Below, piece by piece: positions 38,369-48,090 of a stretch of DNA of 64,000 bases. The translations under genes were made by a program, and so were the position numbers. Every line of letters starts with the position of its first letter. The stretch's first letter is position 1. The DNA lies in NCBI GenBank assembly GCA_016185015.1, contig JACPOI010000057.1, positions 62,001-126,000 of the forward strand. Direction: 5' to 3'. The stretch comes from Burkholderiales bacterium. Its GTDB lineage: Bacteria > Pseudomonadota > Gammaproteobacteria > Burkholderiales > Burkholderiaceae_C. The notes beneath the pieces are model-generated. The model ran no database searches. It saw only the letters and a program-made list of their open reading frames with translations, and had not been told where the DNA came from.

Positions 38369-39552
38369 CAGGCTCTGTATCCCAGGACGTTTTGAATCAC
38401 GTATTGCTGCTCTGCATCCGTCATGCCGTGGAAGATGGGCAGAGAGATGCTGCAATCGTTCGCGGCGCGCGCATTGGGGAAGTCCGTGGGGGCCAGGCCG
38501 TATTTCTCGCGGTAAAAGCTGAGCATGTGCACCGCGTGCGTCGCGGGGCGCGTGGAAATGCCGGCCTGCTGCAGGTGGTCCATCCACGCATTGCGCTGCT
38601 GGTTCACCCGCTCGATCGATCCGGGCACCAGAGGCTCGGGCTGGAACAGGCAGGGATAGCTCTGGTAACCATGGCCGTAGCCAGCCGGATGCGCCGGGGT
38701 CTTGAGCCAAGGCAGCTTGGCAAAGGCCTGGTCATAGACGGCGGCCAGGCGCCGGCGCTCGGCGATGATCTCAGACGCCCGATCCATCTGGGCAGCTCCC
38801 AAGGCGGCCTGCAGATCGGTCATGCGCTGGTTGTAGCCAGCGTCGGGATGATCGGCCAGCAGATACGGTCTGGCACCCATGTGGCGCTGCAGATCGGTCA
38901 TTGCGGCGCCATGGTCGCGCAGACGGCGCAGCTTCTCGGCCAGCGCGTCGCTCTGCGTGGTGATCATGCCACCCTCGCCAGTCGTTATCGCCTTGCGTGG
39001 ATGGAAGCTGAAACAACCGGTGTCGCCCAAGGTGCCGACATGCTTGCCCTGGTAGGTGCTGCCAAAGCCGCAGGCCGCGTCCTCGACCACCCACAGGCCG
39101 TGCTTGCGCGCCAATGCCATAACGGGGTCCATGTCCGCCGACAGCCCGAACAGATGCACGGGCAGGATAGCCTTGGTGCGAGGTGTGATCTTGCGCGCCG
39201 CGTCATTGACGTCGAGATTGAAGGTATCGAGATCGATGTCGCAGAACACCACCTTACCGCCCAAGTGTTCGACCACATTGGCCGTCGCGATCCAGGTGAA
39301 GGCCGGCACGATGGCTTCATCGCCGGGGCCAAAGCCCAGGGCCGCCAGCGAGAGATGCAGGGCCGTGGTGCAGGATGTCACGGCGATCGAATGGCGCGCT
39401 CCGGTGAAGGCCGACCACTTCTCCTCGAATTCGCGCACCTTAGGCCCCTGCACGAGCCAGCCGCTGCGCAATGGCCCCAGCACGCTCTGGATCTCCTCCT
39501 CGGTCAGGCTAGTCCGCGCGATCGGTACATTCATCCTGGCGCCGTTGCTCAT
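38368..39552 (-). CDS. DegT/DnrJ/EryC1/StrS aminotransferase, second sugar aminotransferase
   Basis: PLP enzyme of 394 aa with TSCTTALHLSLAALG, GDEAIVPAFTWIATAN, Asp158 in VVEDAACGFG and Schiff-base Lys187 in FSFHPRKAITTGEGGM. ATG 39552 overlaps the SDR stop as ATGA; this rules out the longer start. The locus holds three such aminotransferases; this one may act on the 4-keto sugar made by the WbpM/PglF-like enzyme or on another keto sugar, providing an amine for the formyltransferases. The exact substrate is not deducible. Confidence 0.82.
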   Translation of the reverse strand: MSNGARMNVPIARTSLTEEEIQSVLGPLRSGWLVQGPKVREFEEKWSAFTGARHSIAVTSCTTALHLSLAALGFGPGDEAIVPAFTWIATANVVEHLGGKVVFCDIDLDTFNLDVNDAARKITPRTKAILPVHLFGLSADMDPVMALARKHGLWVVEDAACGFGSTYQGKHVGTLGDTGCFSFHPRKAITTGEGGMITTQSDALAEKLRRLRDHGAAMTDLQRHMGARPYLLADHPDAGYNQRMTDLQAALGAAQMDRASEIIAERRRLAAVYDQAFAKLPWLKTPAHPAGYGHGYQSYPCLFQPEPLVPGSIERVNQQRNAWMDHLQQAGISTRPATHAVHMLSFYREKYGLAPTDFPNARAANDCSISLPIFHGMTDAEQQYVIQNVLGYRA

Positions 39553-40550
39553 GAGGGTAATCCCACGGCGGCGCGGCGCGCCGCGACTTCCGCCTTGTGG
39601 GTGGCGCGCCATTCGATCAGGCGACGCAGTCCTTCGCGCAGGTCGATGGTCGATGTGAAACCGATTTCCCTGGATGCCTTCACGGGGCTGCCAATACGGT
39701 TGCGAACCAGGGTAGCCTGGCTGCGCGGCGCATACTTGATCGGCTGCTTGCTGTCGGTCAGGACGATGAGCATCTCGGCCAATTCCTTGAGCGAGGTACG
39801 CTTGCCCGTGCCGACGTTGTAGAACGAATCTACCGCGTCTGCCTTCATCGCGCGGACGTTGGCCAGGCCACAGTCTTCCACGGCGACGAAGTCGAAAGCC
39901 TCGGAGCCGTCACCCATGATGGTTGGGCTGTCGCCTTTGTCGATGGCGTCTAGCATCTTCATGATCACGGCGATGTAGGCACCGTGGTAGTCCTGCCGGG
40001 GGCCGTACACATTCATGTAGCGCAGGCCGACATAGTTGAGGCCGTAGCGATGATGGAAGGCGCGCAGGAAGGCTTCTCCGGCGATCTTCGTCGCGCCGTA
40101 GAAGTTCTGGTTGTTGAAAGGATGATCTTCCGTCATAGGCTCCTGGACCGCATCACCGTAGACGGATGCGGAGGAGGAATAGACCAGGCGCTTCACGCCC
40201 TTCTTGACACAGGCCTCCATCACGTTGAAGGTGCCGCGCACGTTGACATCGAACGCCGTGCGGGGGTATTCGTGGCACTGGAGCAGCCACAACGCGGCCA
40301 GATGGATCACGCCGTCGGCGCCCTCAAGAGCAGACTCAAGGATGTCCGTCTGCATGACGTCCCCGCCCACGTCATAGATCTTGACGCGCGGATCCTTGAG
40401 CGCGTTGTGCAGGTTTTCGGCACGGCCGCGCACGAAGTTGTCATAGATCAGGACTTCTTTGACGTCATCCTTGATCAAGTGGTCCACGGTATGAGAGCCG
40501 ATCAGGCCGGCACCGCCGATCACCACCAGCTTTTTTCCTTTGATATCCAC
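39549..40550 (-). CDS. NAD-dependent nucleotide-sugar epimerase (SDR, WbmF/GalE-like)
   Basis: A 333-aa extended SDR with GGAGLIGS (12-19), SSSASVYG, and the Tyr151-xxx-Lys155 pair in NFYGATK. The absence of a dehydratase-specific residue pattern favours an epimerase. Starts with GTG 40550; GGAG seven bases upstream supports it. Following a wbpA/B/D/E-like block it may epimerise the diacetamido uronic acid, as Bordetella WbmF-group enzymes are proposed to do. WbpI-type 2-epimerase genes are not seen here. Confidence 0.8.
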   Translation of the reverse strand: MDIKGKKLVVIGGAGLIGSHTVDHLIKDDVKEVLIYDNFVRGRAENLHNALKDPRVKIYDVGGDVMQTDILESALEGADGVIHLAALWLLQCHEYPRTAFDVNVRGTFNVMEACVKKGVKRLVYSSSASVYGDAVQEPMTEDHPFNNQNFYGATKIAGEAFLRAFHHRYGLNYVGLRYMNVYGPRQDYHGAYIAVIMKMLDAIDKGDSPTIMGDGSEAFDFVAVEDCGLANVRAMKADAVDSFYNVGTGKRTSLKELAEMLIVLTDSKQPIKYAPRSQATLVRNRIGSPVKASREIGFTSTIDLREGLRRLIEWRATHKAEVAARRAAVGLPS

Positions 40551-40611
40551 AATCTTCTCCAGTCCGATAAAAATTATTCAATCACTGTTGCCGTCATCCG
40601 GACACCAGTTC

Positions 40612-41712
40612 TCAGAGCGCGACCTTCTTCAAAGCGTCCGAAAGCGCACCGGCCACACGTCGAGCGTCAGCCTCCGAAAGATTCGGGCTCATCGGCAGGC
40701 TCATCACCTGCCTGGCAACCTCATCACCCACCGGCAGATGCACAGAGTTGTCTTCCACGGCAGGCTGCTTGTTCAAGGGAATGGGGTAATGAACTGCCGT
40801 GGGAATCCCCGCCTCAGTCAGATGCTTCTGCACGGCATCTCGGGACGGCACGCACACGGTGTACTGGGCCCAGGCGCTGATGTTATGGGATTCGATCACA
40901 GGCGTCGTCTTGAGGCCGATGCCGTGCAACAACTCCGCATAACGGGTAGCGACCTGCTGGCGCTGCATCATCTCTTCATCAAAGACGGCCAGCTTGGGCA
41001 GCAGGATGGCGGCCTGCAGGGTGTCGAGGCGGCTGTTCACGCCGACACGCACGTGGTGATAGCGACGGTCCTGGCCGTGGCGCGCGATCTGGCGGATGAC
41101 CTTGGCCAGCTCGTCGTCGCTCGTGAAGATGGCGCCACCATCGCCGTAGCAGCCCAGGGGCTTGCTGGGGAAGAAGCTGGCGCAACCAATGGTACTGAGG
41201 TTGCAGCTCTTGCGGCCCTTGTAGCTGGCGCCGAAGCTTTGCGCCGCATCCTCGATGACGGGGATGCCGTGCCTGGCCGCAATGGCATTGATGGCGTCGA
41301 AGTCGGCGCACTGGCCGTACAGGCTGACCGGGATGATGGCCTTGGTACGCGGTGTGATGGCCGCCTCCAGCAGGGCCGGATCGAGGTTGTAGGTGCGCGC
41401 GTCGATGTCCACGTAGACCGGCTTGGCCCGCAGCAGGGCCACGGTTTCGGCGGTGGCGATATAGGTGAAGCCGGGGGTGATGACTTCATCACCCGGGCCG
41501 ATCCCCAGTGCCATGAGCGCGATCTGTAGCGCATCCGTGCCGTTGGCCACACTGATGCAGTACTTGGCACCGGTGTAAGCGGCGAGCTTTCCCTCCAGCT
41601 CGGCCACCTCGGGCCCGAGGATGTACTGTCCGTGATCCAGCACACGCTGGATTGCGGCGTCGATCTGGGGCTTGAGCCGCTGGTACTGGCTCTTGAGATC
41701 GATGAATTCCAT
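40612..41712 (-). CDS. wbpE: UDP-3-keto-GlcNAcA aminotransferase (WbpE/WlbC type)
   Basis: PLP-dependent aminotransferase of 366 aa. It has SVANGTDALQIALMALG, EVITPGFTYIATAET, Asp155 in VIEDAAQSFGA and the PLP Lys184 in SFFPSKPLGCYGDGG, the family signature of WbpE/WlbC. In that pathway it aminates the 3-keto sugar to give UDP-GlcNAc(3NH2)A. ATG 41712 (MEFIDLKSQYQ) is the usual start. Neighbours encode the other three steps, which strengthens the call. Confidence 0.87.
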   Translation of the reverse strand: MEFIDLKSQYQRLKPQIDAAIQRVLDHGQYILGPEVAELEGKLAAYTGAKYCISVANGTDALQIALMALGIGPGDEVITPGFTYIATAETVALLRAKPVYVDIDARTYNLDPALLEAAITPRTKAIIPVSLYGQCADFDAINAIAARHGIPVIEDAAQSFGASYKGRKSCNLSTIGCASFFPSKPLGCYGDGGAIFTSDDELAKVIRQIARHGQDRRYHHVRVGVNSRLDTLQAAILLPKLAVFDEEMMQRQQVATRYAELLHGIGLKTTPVIESHNISAWAQYTVCVPSRDAVQKHLTEAGIPTAVHYPIPLNKQPAVEDNSVHLPVGDEVARQVMSLPMSPNLSEADARRVAGALSDALKKVAL

Positions 41713-41735
41713 GCTTGCGTCTTTCGTGTTCCTGG

Positions 41736-42314
41736 TCAGGCCACGAGACGGCACTGGCCGTTCCGCAACTCGTAGCGTTGTCCCGTATGCTGGCAAACCG
41801 TCTGTGCGTCACCCGTCAAGGGCAAATCCAGCTTCTCGCCGTACTGGCTCATCCAGCCTATCTGGCGTGCCGGCACGCCAACCACCAGGGCGTAATCAGG
41901 TACATCGTGGTTCACCACGGCACCAGCGCCGACAAAGGCATAACGGCCGACCGTCGCACCACAGACGATGGTGCAGTTGGCCCCCAGCGTCGCCCCCTGC
42001 CGGATCAGCGTGCGCCGGTACTCTTCCTTGCGGATGACGGCGCTGCGCGGGTTGTAGACGTTGGTGAACACCATGCTGGGGCCGCAGAACACATCGTCTT
42101 CCAGCGTCACGGCGTCGTACACGCTGACGTTGTTCTGAACCTTGACGTTGTTGCCGATGAGCACGTCGTTGCCGACGAAGACGTTCTGGCCGAAAGAGCA
42201 ATCGCGGCCGATGCGGGCACGCGCGCAGATATGTACCCAGTGCCAGATGCGGCAGCCTTCGCCGATCTGCGCTCCGGCGTCGACGATGGCCGAGGGATGG
42301 ACGGTGTAACTCAT
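41736..42314 (-). CDS. wbpD: UDP-2-acetamido-3-amino-2,3-dideoxy-glucuronate N-acetyltransferase (WbpD/WlbB type)
   Basis: Trimeric left-handed beta-helix acetyltransferase of 192 aa: hexapeptide repeats from about 10 to 150 ([36 protein letters not shown]), and FTNVYNPRS in the loop that typifies WbpD/WlbB. It acetylates the 3-amino group with acetyl-CoA to complete UDP-GlcNAc(3NAc)A. I chose ATG 42314; a GTG at 42323 overlapping the upstream stop is also possible. Confidence 0.87.
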   Translation of the reverse strand: MSYTVHPSAIVDAGAQIGEGCRIWHWVHICARARIGRDCSFGQNVFVGNDVLIGNNVKVQNNVSVYDAVTLEDDVFCGPSMVFTNVYNPRSAVIRKEEYRRTLIRQGATLGANCTIVCGATVGRYAFVGAGAVVNHDVPDYALVVGVPARQIGWMSQYGEKLDLPLTGDAQTVCQHTGQRYELRNGQCRLVA

Positions 42315-42319
42315 GACGG

Positions 42320-43378
42320 TCACAACTCCAGCGGCAGGCCGACACGCACGCCGTCGCGGGCCGAGCGATAGGTAGCGATCAGGACCTCCAGCGATTTCAG
42401 GCCTTCGCGGCCGTCCACATCGGGCTCGGCCTCGCCGCGCAGGACATCGATGACGTTACGGTAATACAAGGGATGGCCAAATCCGTAGACACTGGTGGTT
42501 TCGTAGCTCGCCGCCTTGATTTTTTCGTCGTTCGGATCGCTGTCGGCGAACTGCCATTCCTGGATCTCGTTCACCGCCACGCCGCCCACGCGCACCGTTC
42601 CCTTTTCCCCCAGGATAGTGATGGAACCCTCCAGATTCTTGGGGTAGGTCAGCATGGTGCAGTTGAGCGAGCCCAGGGCGCCGTTGCGCCACTTGACACT
42701 CAGCACCCCCGTATCTTCGGCCTCAATATCGCGCGCCAGCGTAGCGGTGTAGGCGTGCAGGGAGTCGATGGGGCCGATCAGCCACTCCAGCAGGTCCACG
42801 TAATGGCTGGCCTGGTTCATGAAGGCGCCGCCATCGAGCTCCCAGGTGCCACGCCACTTGGCCTGGTCATAGTAGCCCACCTGGGGGCGCTGCCAGAAGA
42901 CGTTGAGGGTGACCATGTAGATCTGGCCGAAGCGCTTCTGGCTCACGGCCTGCTTCAGCAGTTGCAGCGTAGCGTTCTTGCGGTTCTGCTTGACGACAAA
43001 GAGATGCACGCCGGCCTCTTCACAGGCGCGCACCATGCGCAGGCCGTCTTCCCACTTGGTGGCCATGGGCTTCTCGCTGAGCACATGGCGCCCCGTGCGC
43101 GCAACCTCGATGGCCTGCTGCGGGTGGATGCCGCTGGGCGTGGTCAGGATGACGCAGTCGGCCGTGGTCTTTTGCAGCAGCGCCGTCAGGCTGGCATGTC
43201 CCGCTGCGCCAGTCGCCTGGACCGCCTTCTGCAGGGCGACCGGATCGATGTCGCAGACGTCCACCAGCTCGGCATGGTCGGCATGCTGGCGGATCGAGTC
43301 GAAATGGTTCTTGGAGATGCGGCCGCAGCCAACCAGGGCGAAGCGGATCTTGCGGTGGGTGATCGGGGTGTTGCTCAT
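42320..43378 (-). CDS. wbpB: UDP-GlcNAcA 3-dehydrogenase (WbpB/WlbA type, Gfo/Idh/MocA family)
   Basis: NAD-dependent oxidoreductase of 352 aa. The dinucleotide-binding start [14 protein letters not shown] and the EKP motif (102-104, [12 protein letters not shown]) mark the Gfo/Idh/MocA family; the [20 protein letters not shown] stretch fits WlbA-type members. It oxidises the 3-hydroxyl of UDP-GlcNAcA. ATG 43378 ([10 protein letters not shown]) avoids overlap with wbpA, eight bases upstream of it. Confidence 0.86.
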   Translation of the reverse strand: MSNTPITHRKIRFALVGCGRISKNHFDSIRQHADHAELVDVCDIDPVALQKAVQATGAAGHASLTALLQKTTADCVILTTPSGIHPQQAIEVARTGRHVLSEKPMATKWEDGLRMVRACEEAGVHLFVVKQNRKNATLQLLKQAVSQKRFGQIYMVTLNVFWQRPQVGYYDQAKWRGTWELDGGAFMNQASHYVDLLEWLIGPIDSLHAYTATLARDIEAEDTGVLSVKWRNGALGSLNCTMLTYPKNLEGSITILGEKGTVRVGGVAVNEIQEWQFADSDPNDEKIKAASYETTSVYGFGHPLYYRNVIDVLRGEAEPDVDGREGLKSLEVLIATYRSARDGVRVGLPLEL

Positions 43379-43386
43379 GGCGAGGC

Positions 43387-44682
43387 TCACAGTCTGAATA
43401 CGGTAAAACCGGTCGCAGCCGCGGCATGGCGGTCGTACAGGCTCTTCACATCGGCCAGCACGGGCTTGTCGCCGCGGCACAGGGCGCGCAGGTCCTGCAG
43501 TTGGGCATGGCGGTATTCGTTGTGCCCCACGGCGACGACCAGGGCATCCACGGGGTGGACCGCGTCGATCGCGCCGAGCTTCAGGCCGTACTCGTGTTGC
43601 ACCTCCTCGGCGCTGGCCCAGGCATCGGCCACGACGACCTCCACACCCCAGGCCTCGAACTCGCGCACCATGTCCACGACCTTGCTGTTGCGGATGTCGG
43701 GGCAGTTCTCCTTGAAGGTCACGCCCAGCACTCCCACGCGGCAGCGCGGCACGTCCAGGCCGTTCTGCAGCATGAGCTTGATGGTGTTACGCGCCACGTA
43801 GCGCGCCATGTTGTCGTTAATGCGACGGCCGGCCAGGATGACCTGGGGGTGGTAGCCCACCTCCTCGGCTTTGTGCGTCAGGTAATACGGGTCCACGCCG
43901 ATGCAATGCCCGCCCACCAGGCCCGGGCGGAAGGGCAGGAAGTTCCACTTGCTGCCCGCGGCTTCCAGCACGTCCAGCGTATCGATGCCCAGGCGGGCGA
44001 AGATGACCGACAGCTCGTTGATCAGGGCGATGTTCAGGTCGCGCTGGGTGTTCTCGATCACCTTGGCGGCCTCGGCCACCTTGAGGCTGCTGGCCTTGTG
44101 GGTCCCGGCGGTGATGATGCTTCGGTACAGCGCATCGACCGCGTCAGCCACCTCGGGCGTGCTGCCACTGGTGATCTTCTTGATCTTGGTCAGCGTGTTG
44201 ACCTTGTCACCGGGGTTGATTCGTTCGGGGCTGTAGCCGCAGTAGAAATCCTGGTTGAACTTGAGGCCGGAGAACTTTTCCAGCACGGGGACGCAGACCT
44301 CTTCGGTCGCGCCCGGGTACACCGTGGATTCGTAGATCACAACCGCGCCCTTGGGCATGACTTTGCCCACAGTCTCGCTGGCCTTGACCAGGGGCGTCAT
44401 GTCGGGCCGATTGGCCTGGTCTACCGGCGTGGGCACAGTAACGATAAAAACCTTGCAGTCGCGCAAGTCTTCCAGGCTGGTCGAATAACGCAGGCGCCGC
44501 GCGTGGGCTAGCTCCTCTGGGGTCACTTCCAGCGTGCTGTCGTGCCCGGCTTGCAATTCGGCGATACGCGCCGCATTGATGTCGAAGCCCAATACCGCCC
44601 TGTGCTTACCAAACTCCACTGCGAGCGGGAGCCCCACATAACCCAGACCGATGACCGCTATCTCCACGTTACTAAAGTCCAT
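43387..44682 (-). CDS. wbpA: UDP-N-acetylglucosamine 6-dehydrogenase (WbpA/TviB type)
   Basis: NAD-dependent UDP-sugar dehydrogenase of 431 aa that oxidises C6 of an UDP-HexNAc to the uronic acid. Visible are GLGYVGLPL (12-20), VTVPTPVD, YSPERINPGD, and the catalytic Cys260 in GGHCIGVDPYYL. Sequence features fit the WbpA/TviB/Cap group rather than UDP-glucose dehydrogenases. First gene of the long - strand operon. The first step of the UDP-GlcNAc(3NAc)A pathway encoded by the next three genes. Confidence 0.88.
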   Translation of the reverse strand: MDFSNVEIAVIGLGYVGLPLAVEFGKHRAVLGFDINAARIAELQAGHDSTLEVTPEELAHARRLRYSTSLEDLRDCKVFIVTVPTPVDQANRPDMTPLVKASETVGKVMPKGAVVIYESTVYPGATEEVCVPVLEKFSGLKFNQDFYCGYSPERINPGDKVNTLTKIKKITSGSTPEVADAVDALYRSIITAGTHKASSLKVAEAAKVIENTQRDLNIALINELSVIFARLGIDTLDVLEAAGSKWNFLPFRPGLVGGHCIGVDPYYLTHKAEEVGYHPQVILAGRRINDNMARYVARNTIKLMLQNGLDVPRCRVGVLGVTFKENCPDIRNSKVVDMVREFEAWGVEVVVADAWASAEEVQHEYGLKLGAIDAVHPVDALVVAVGHNEYRHAQLQDLRALCRGDKPVLADVKSLYDRHAAAATGFTVFRL

Positions 44683-44834
44683 TTTTTTATCCTACCCAGA
44701 TTCAATAGGTTACTACCACCCTAGATGCCGGCCGATTCTAAGCGACACTTGGCCGGTCGATTTTGAAATAGACTACCTGCCAGCATCAGAAAGTACTCTC
44801 GAGCAGCCAATACGGTCAGCCGAACCCAGACGCC
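44683..44834. promoter_or_regulatory. Divergent intergenic region driving the 33-kb glycan operon and the msbA-side group
   Basis: The only divergent gap in the glycan region (152 bases). On the - strand a -10-like TAGAAT lies at 44740-44735 (5/6 match), without a convincing -35. A - strand GGTGGTAG at 44720-44713 matches seven of eight bases of the enteric ops element GGCGGTAG. No strong + strand promoter is visible. A real promoter must be located here or the operon lacks its expected start; the assignments are tentative. Confidence 0.35.
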
Positions 44835-45623
44835 ATGAGCAAAATCTCCGTCTACATCATTGCCTACAACGAGGCCGAAAAGGTCGCGGCCACCATCGAG
44901 AGCGTGCAATGGGCGGACGAGATCATCGTGGTCGACTCCCACAGCACGGATGGCACGCAGGACATTGCCACCCGCATGGGCGCGCGCGTCGTGCAGGTGG
45001 TGTTCAAGGGTTTCGGCGATCTGCGCAACCAGGCCATCGCAGCCTGCACGCATGAATGGATCTTCAGCGTCGATGCCGACGAGCGCTGCACGCCCGAGGC
45101 GGCGGCCGAAGTACGGGCGATTGCCGATCACCCGAACTCGCTGGACGTCTGGCGCGTGCCCCGGCGCAATTACTTCATGGGCCGCTGGATCAGGCACTCC
45201 GGCTGGTACCCCAACTTCCGCCAGCCGCAGCTCTTCCGCAAGGGCACGATGAGCTACGACCTCAAGCCCGTGCACGAGGGCTACGTGCTGCACAGCGACA
45301 AGCCCATCGGCACGCTGAAGAACGCCATCTGGCAGTTCCCCTTCAAGAACATGGCCGAGGTCATGCACAAGGCCAACCGCTACTCCAGCCTGGGCGCCGA
45401 AAAGATCGTGCACAAGCGCATCTCCATGGGCTCGGCGCTGGCCCACGGCATCTGGTCTTTCGTGAAACACTACATCTTCAAGCTCGGCTTCCTGGACGGC
45501 TGGGCTGGCTTCATGATCGCGCTGGGCAATTTCGAGGGCACCTTCTACCGCTACGTGAAGGCGCTGGAGATGCAGAAGGGCGAAGCCTGGAAAGCGCCCA
45601 AGTCCTCGGCAGGCAAAACCTGA
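44835..45623 (+). CDS. Family 2 glycosyltransferase, WaaE/KdtX-like
   Basis: GT-A transferase of 262 aa: VYIIAYNEAEKVAATIESV, VVDSHSTDGT, DAD metal motif at 80-82 (FSVDADERCTPE), and the WYPNFRQPQLFRKG segment seen in LPS core beta-1,4-glucosyltransferases of the WaaE/KdtX group. The stop overlaps the msbA start as TGATG, so it likely acts in lipid A-core assembly. Sugar specificity is inferred from family resemblance only. Confidence 0.8.
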   Translation: MSKISVYIIAYNEAEKVAATIESVQWADEIIVVDSHSTDGTQDIATRMGARVVQVVFKGFGDLRNQAIAACTHEWIFSVDADERCTPEAAAEVRAIADHPNSLDVWRVPRRNYFMGRWIRHSGWYPNFRQPQLFRKGTMSYDLKPVHEGYVLHSDKPIGTLKNAIWQFPFKNMAEVMHKANRYSSLGAEKIVHKRISMGSALAHGIWSFVKHYIFKLGFLDGWAGFMIALGNFEGTFYRYVKALEMQKGEAWKAPKSSAGKT

Positions 45624-47356
45624 TGCCCCCGACCAACCGTACCCTGTACCTTAGGCTGCTGGGCTATGTGCGGCCCTACTGGAAAGCCTTCGCGCTGGCG
45701 GTGGTCGGCATGGTCGCCACGGCGGCGACCGAGCCTGTCTTCCCGGCCATCATGAAATACCTGCTCGACCGGGGCTTTCAAACGGATGACGCGCGCATGG
45801 TCTGGCTGATCCCGGCGGGCATCGTGCTGCTCTTCCTGGTGCGCAGCGTCTTTGTCTACCTCACCGGTTACCTGATGATGTGGATTTCGAGCCGGGTGGT
45901 GACCGACCTGCGCCGCGCCATGTTTGCCAAGCTGATCACCCTGCCCACGCAGCATTTCGACCAGCACTCGGCGGGCCAGCTGATCTCGCGTCTGGTGTAC
46001 GACGTGAGCCACGTCTCGGAAGCAGCCACCAGCGCCCTGGTCACCATGGTGCGGGAGTCGCTTACCGCCGTGGCCCTGCTGGCTTATCTGCTCTACCTGG
46101 ACTGGAAGCTGACGCTGGTCACGCTGACGATCGGCCCCGTCATCGCCTTGACGGTGAAGTCTTTCGGCAAGCGCATGCGGGCGGCCAGCCAGAAAAGCCT
46201 GCAAGCAATGCGCCTCATCTCGCACACCATCGAGGAATCCGCCAAGGCGCACAAGGTTGTGAAGATCTTCGGCGGGCAGGCCCATCAGGCGCGGCGCTTC
46301 GAAGAAGCCACCGAGCAGTTCCGCCGCGCCCAGATGCGCGAAGCGATTCCCGCCTCGGCCACCACACCTATCACCCATATCGCGGCCGCGATCGCCGTGG
46401 CTGTCATCACCTACCTGGCCTTGAGCCAGACCACCGGCAAGGCCGGCGCCTCGGCCGGCGGGTTTGTGTCCTTCATCACGGCGATGCTGCTGCTGATCTC
46501 CCCCCTCAAACAGCTGACCACCATCAGCACCACCCTGCAAAAGGGATTGGCGGCCGCCGAAAGCGTCTTCGACCTGCTAGACATGCCGGAAGAGTCCGAC
46601 GGCGGCCACCGCCCCCTGGGGCATGCCCGTGGAGACATCACCTTTGAAGGCGTGCGCTTCAGCTATCCGGGTGCCGAACGTCTGGCCCTGAACGACGTCA
46701 GCTTCACCGTGGCAGCCGGCCAGACCGTCGCCCTGGTCGGGGCTTCGGGAGGCGGCAAGACCACCATCAGCGCGCTGATTCCCCGCTTCTACCACGCCAG
46801 CAGCGGCAGGATCCTGGTGGACGGGATCGACATCCAGGACCTCACCTTGATGAGCCTGCGCCAGAACATCGCGCTTGTCAGCCAGGATGTGGTCCTGTTC
46901 AACGACTCCGTGGAAGCCAACATCGCCTACGGCACGCTGGGCTCCCACAGCCGGGACGATGTGATCCGGGCCGCACGCGCCGCCCACGCCTGGGAGTTCA
47001 TCGAACAGCTGCCCGACGGCCTGGACACCATGATCGGCGAGAACGGCGCCCGCCTGTCGGGTGGACAGCGCCAGCGCATCGCCATTGCACGCGCCCTGCT
47101 GAAGAACGCACCCATCCTGATCCTGGACGAAGCCACCTCGGCTCTGGACACCGAGAGCGAGCGACAGGTCCAGGCTGCGTTGGCGGTCTTGATGAAAGAC
47201 CGTACAACATTGGTCATCGCCCACCGCATGAGCACCATCGAGCACGCCGATCGCATCCTTGTGCTGGACCAGGGGCGCATCGTCGAAAGCGGCACCCACG
47301 CCGAGCTGCTGGCCGCCAGCGGCTACTACGCCAACCTGATCCGCGTACAGACATGA
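45623..47356 (+). CDS. msbA: Lipid A export ABC transporter MsbA
   Basis: Homodimeric half-transporter of 577 aa that flips lipid A-core across the inner membrane. The N-terminal membrane domain (about 15-310, six helices) is followed by an ABC domain with Walker A GASGGGKTT (about 372-380), the Q-loop, signature LSGGQRQRIAIARALL, and LILDEATSALD. ATG 45623 overlaps the upstream stop by one base. The stop overlaps the deacetylase start (ATGA). Neighbouring LPS-related genes support the specific name over a generic multidrug exporter. Confidence 0.9.
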   Translation: MPPTNRTLYLRLLGYVRPYWKAFALAVVGMVATAATEPVFPAIMKYLLDRGFQTDDARMVWLIPAGIVLLFLVRSVFVYLTGYLMMWISSRVVTDLRRAMFAKLITLPTQHFDQHSAGQLISRLVYDVSHVSEAATSALVTMVRESLTAVALLAYLLYLDWKLTLVTLTIGPVIALTVKSFGKRMRAASQKSLQAMRLISHTIEESAKAHKVVKIFGGQAHQARRFEEATEQFRRAQMREAIPASATTPITHIAAAIAVAVITYLALSQTTGKAGASAGGFVSFITAMLLLISPLKQLTTISTTLQKGLAAAESVFDLLDMPEESDGGHRPLGHARGDITFEGVRFSYPGAERLALNDVSFTVAAGQTVALVGASGGGKTTISALIPRFYHASSGRILVDGIDIQDLTLMSLRQNIALVSQDVVLFNDSVEANIAYGTLGSHSRDDVIRAARAAHAWEFIEQLPDGLDTMIGENGARLSGGQRQRIAIARALLKNAPILILDEATSALDTESERQVQAALAVLMKDRTTLVIAHRMSTIEHADRILVLDQGRIVESGTHAELLAASGYYANLIRVQT

Positions 47357-48069
47357 ACATCCCCATCCTCATGTACCACCAGATCGACGTGCCGCCACCC
47401 AGCGGTACGCCGCTGCGCGGGCTGGTGGTCTCGCCCGGCGCGTTTGCAAGGCAGATGCTGCTGCTGATGCTGCTGGGTTACCGCGGCCTCTCGATGCGCG
47501 ATCTGGAGCCCTACCTCAAGGGTGAAAAGCAGGGCCGGGTCGTGGGTATCACCTTCGACGATGGCTACCAGAACAATCTGCACCACGCCCTGCCCGTCCT
47601 GCGCAAGCACGGCTTCACGGCCACCTGCTATGCCGTGAGCAGCAAGATCGGCGGCACCAACAGCTGGGACCACGGCCTGGTGGCCGAAAAGCCACTGATG
47701 ACCGAAGCCGACTGGCGGGCCTGGCTGGCTGGCGGCATGGACATCGGCTCCCACACCCGCACCCATGCCGACCTGAACCAGGCCAGCGCCGACCAGGCGC
47801 GCGAAGAGATCGCCGGCTCCAAGCGCGAGCTGGAAAGCACCCTGGGTTGCGAAGTACGGCACTTCTGTTATCCCTATGGACGCTTCGGTGCCGAGCACAG
47901 CCAGATGGCCCGGGAGGCTGGGTATGTCACGGCCACCACCACGCGACGCGGTCGCATGCATGCGGGTGACGATCCGATGACGCTGCGTCGGGTGCTCGTG
48001 GCACAGGCGACGCATCTGCTGCACTTCGCCCTGAAAATCGGCACGACCTACGAAGACCGGCGCGGCTGA
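47353..48069 (+). CDS. Polysaccharide deacetylase (NodB domain, CE4)
   Basis: A 238-aa CE4 enzyme: ILMYHQI at the start, the catalytic TFDDGYQNN, the metal-binding SHTRTHADL, and YPYGRFGAE. No signal peptide is obvious, so it may act on a cytoplasmic or membrane-bound sugar. Its location directly after msbA suggests modification of lipid A or core sugars. It is unlike the WbmS-type deacetylase at 34759-35520. Confidence 0.85.
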   Translation: MNIPILMYHQIDVPPPSGTPLRGLVVSPGAFARQMLLLMLLGYRGLSMRDLEPYLKGEKQGRVVGITFDDGYQNNLHHALPVLRKHGFTATCYAVSSKIGGTNSWDHGLVAEKPLMTEADWRAWLAGGMDIGSHTRTHADLNQASADQAREEIAGSKRELESTLGCEVRHFCYPYGRFGAEHSQMAREAGYVTATTTRRGRMHAGDDPMTLRRVLVAQATHLLHFALKIGTTYEDRRG

Positions 48070-48090
48070 CCCCGAGACACCATAACACCC

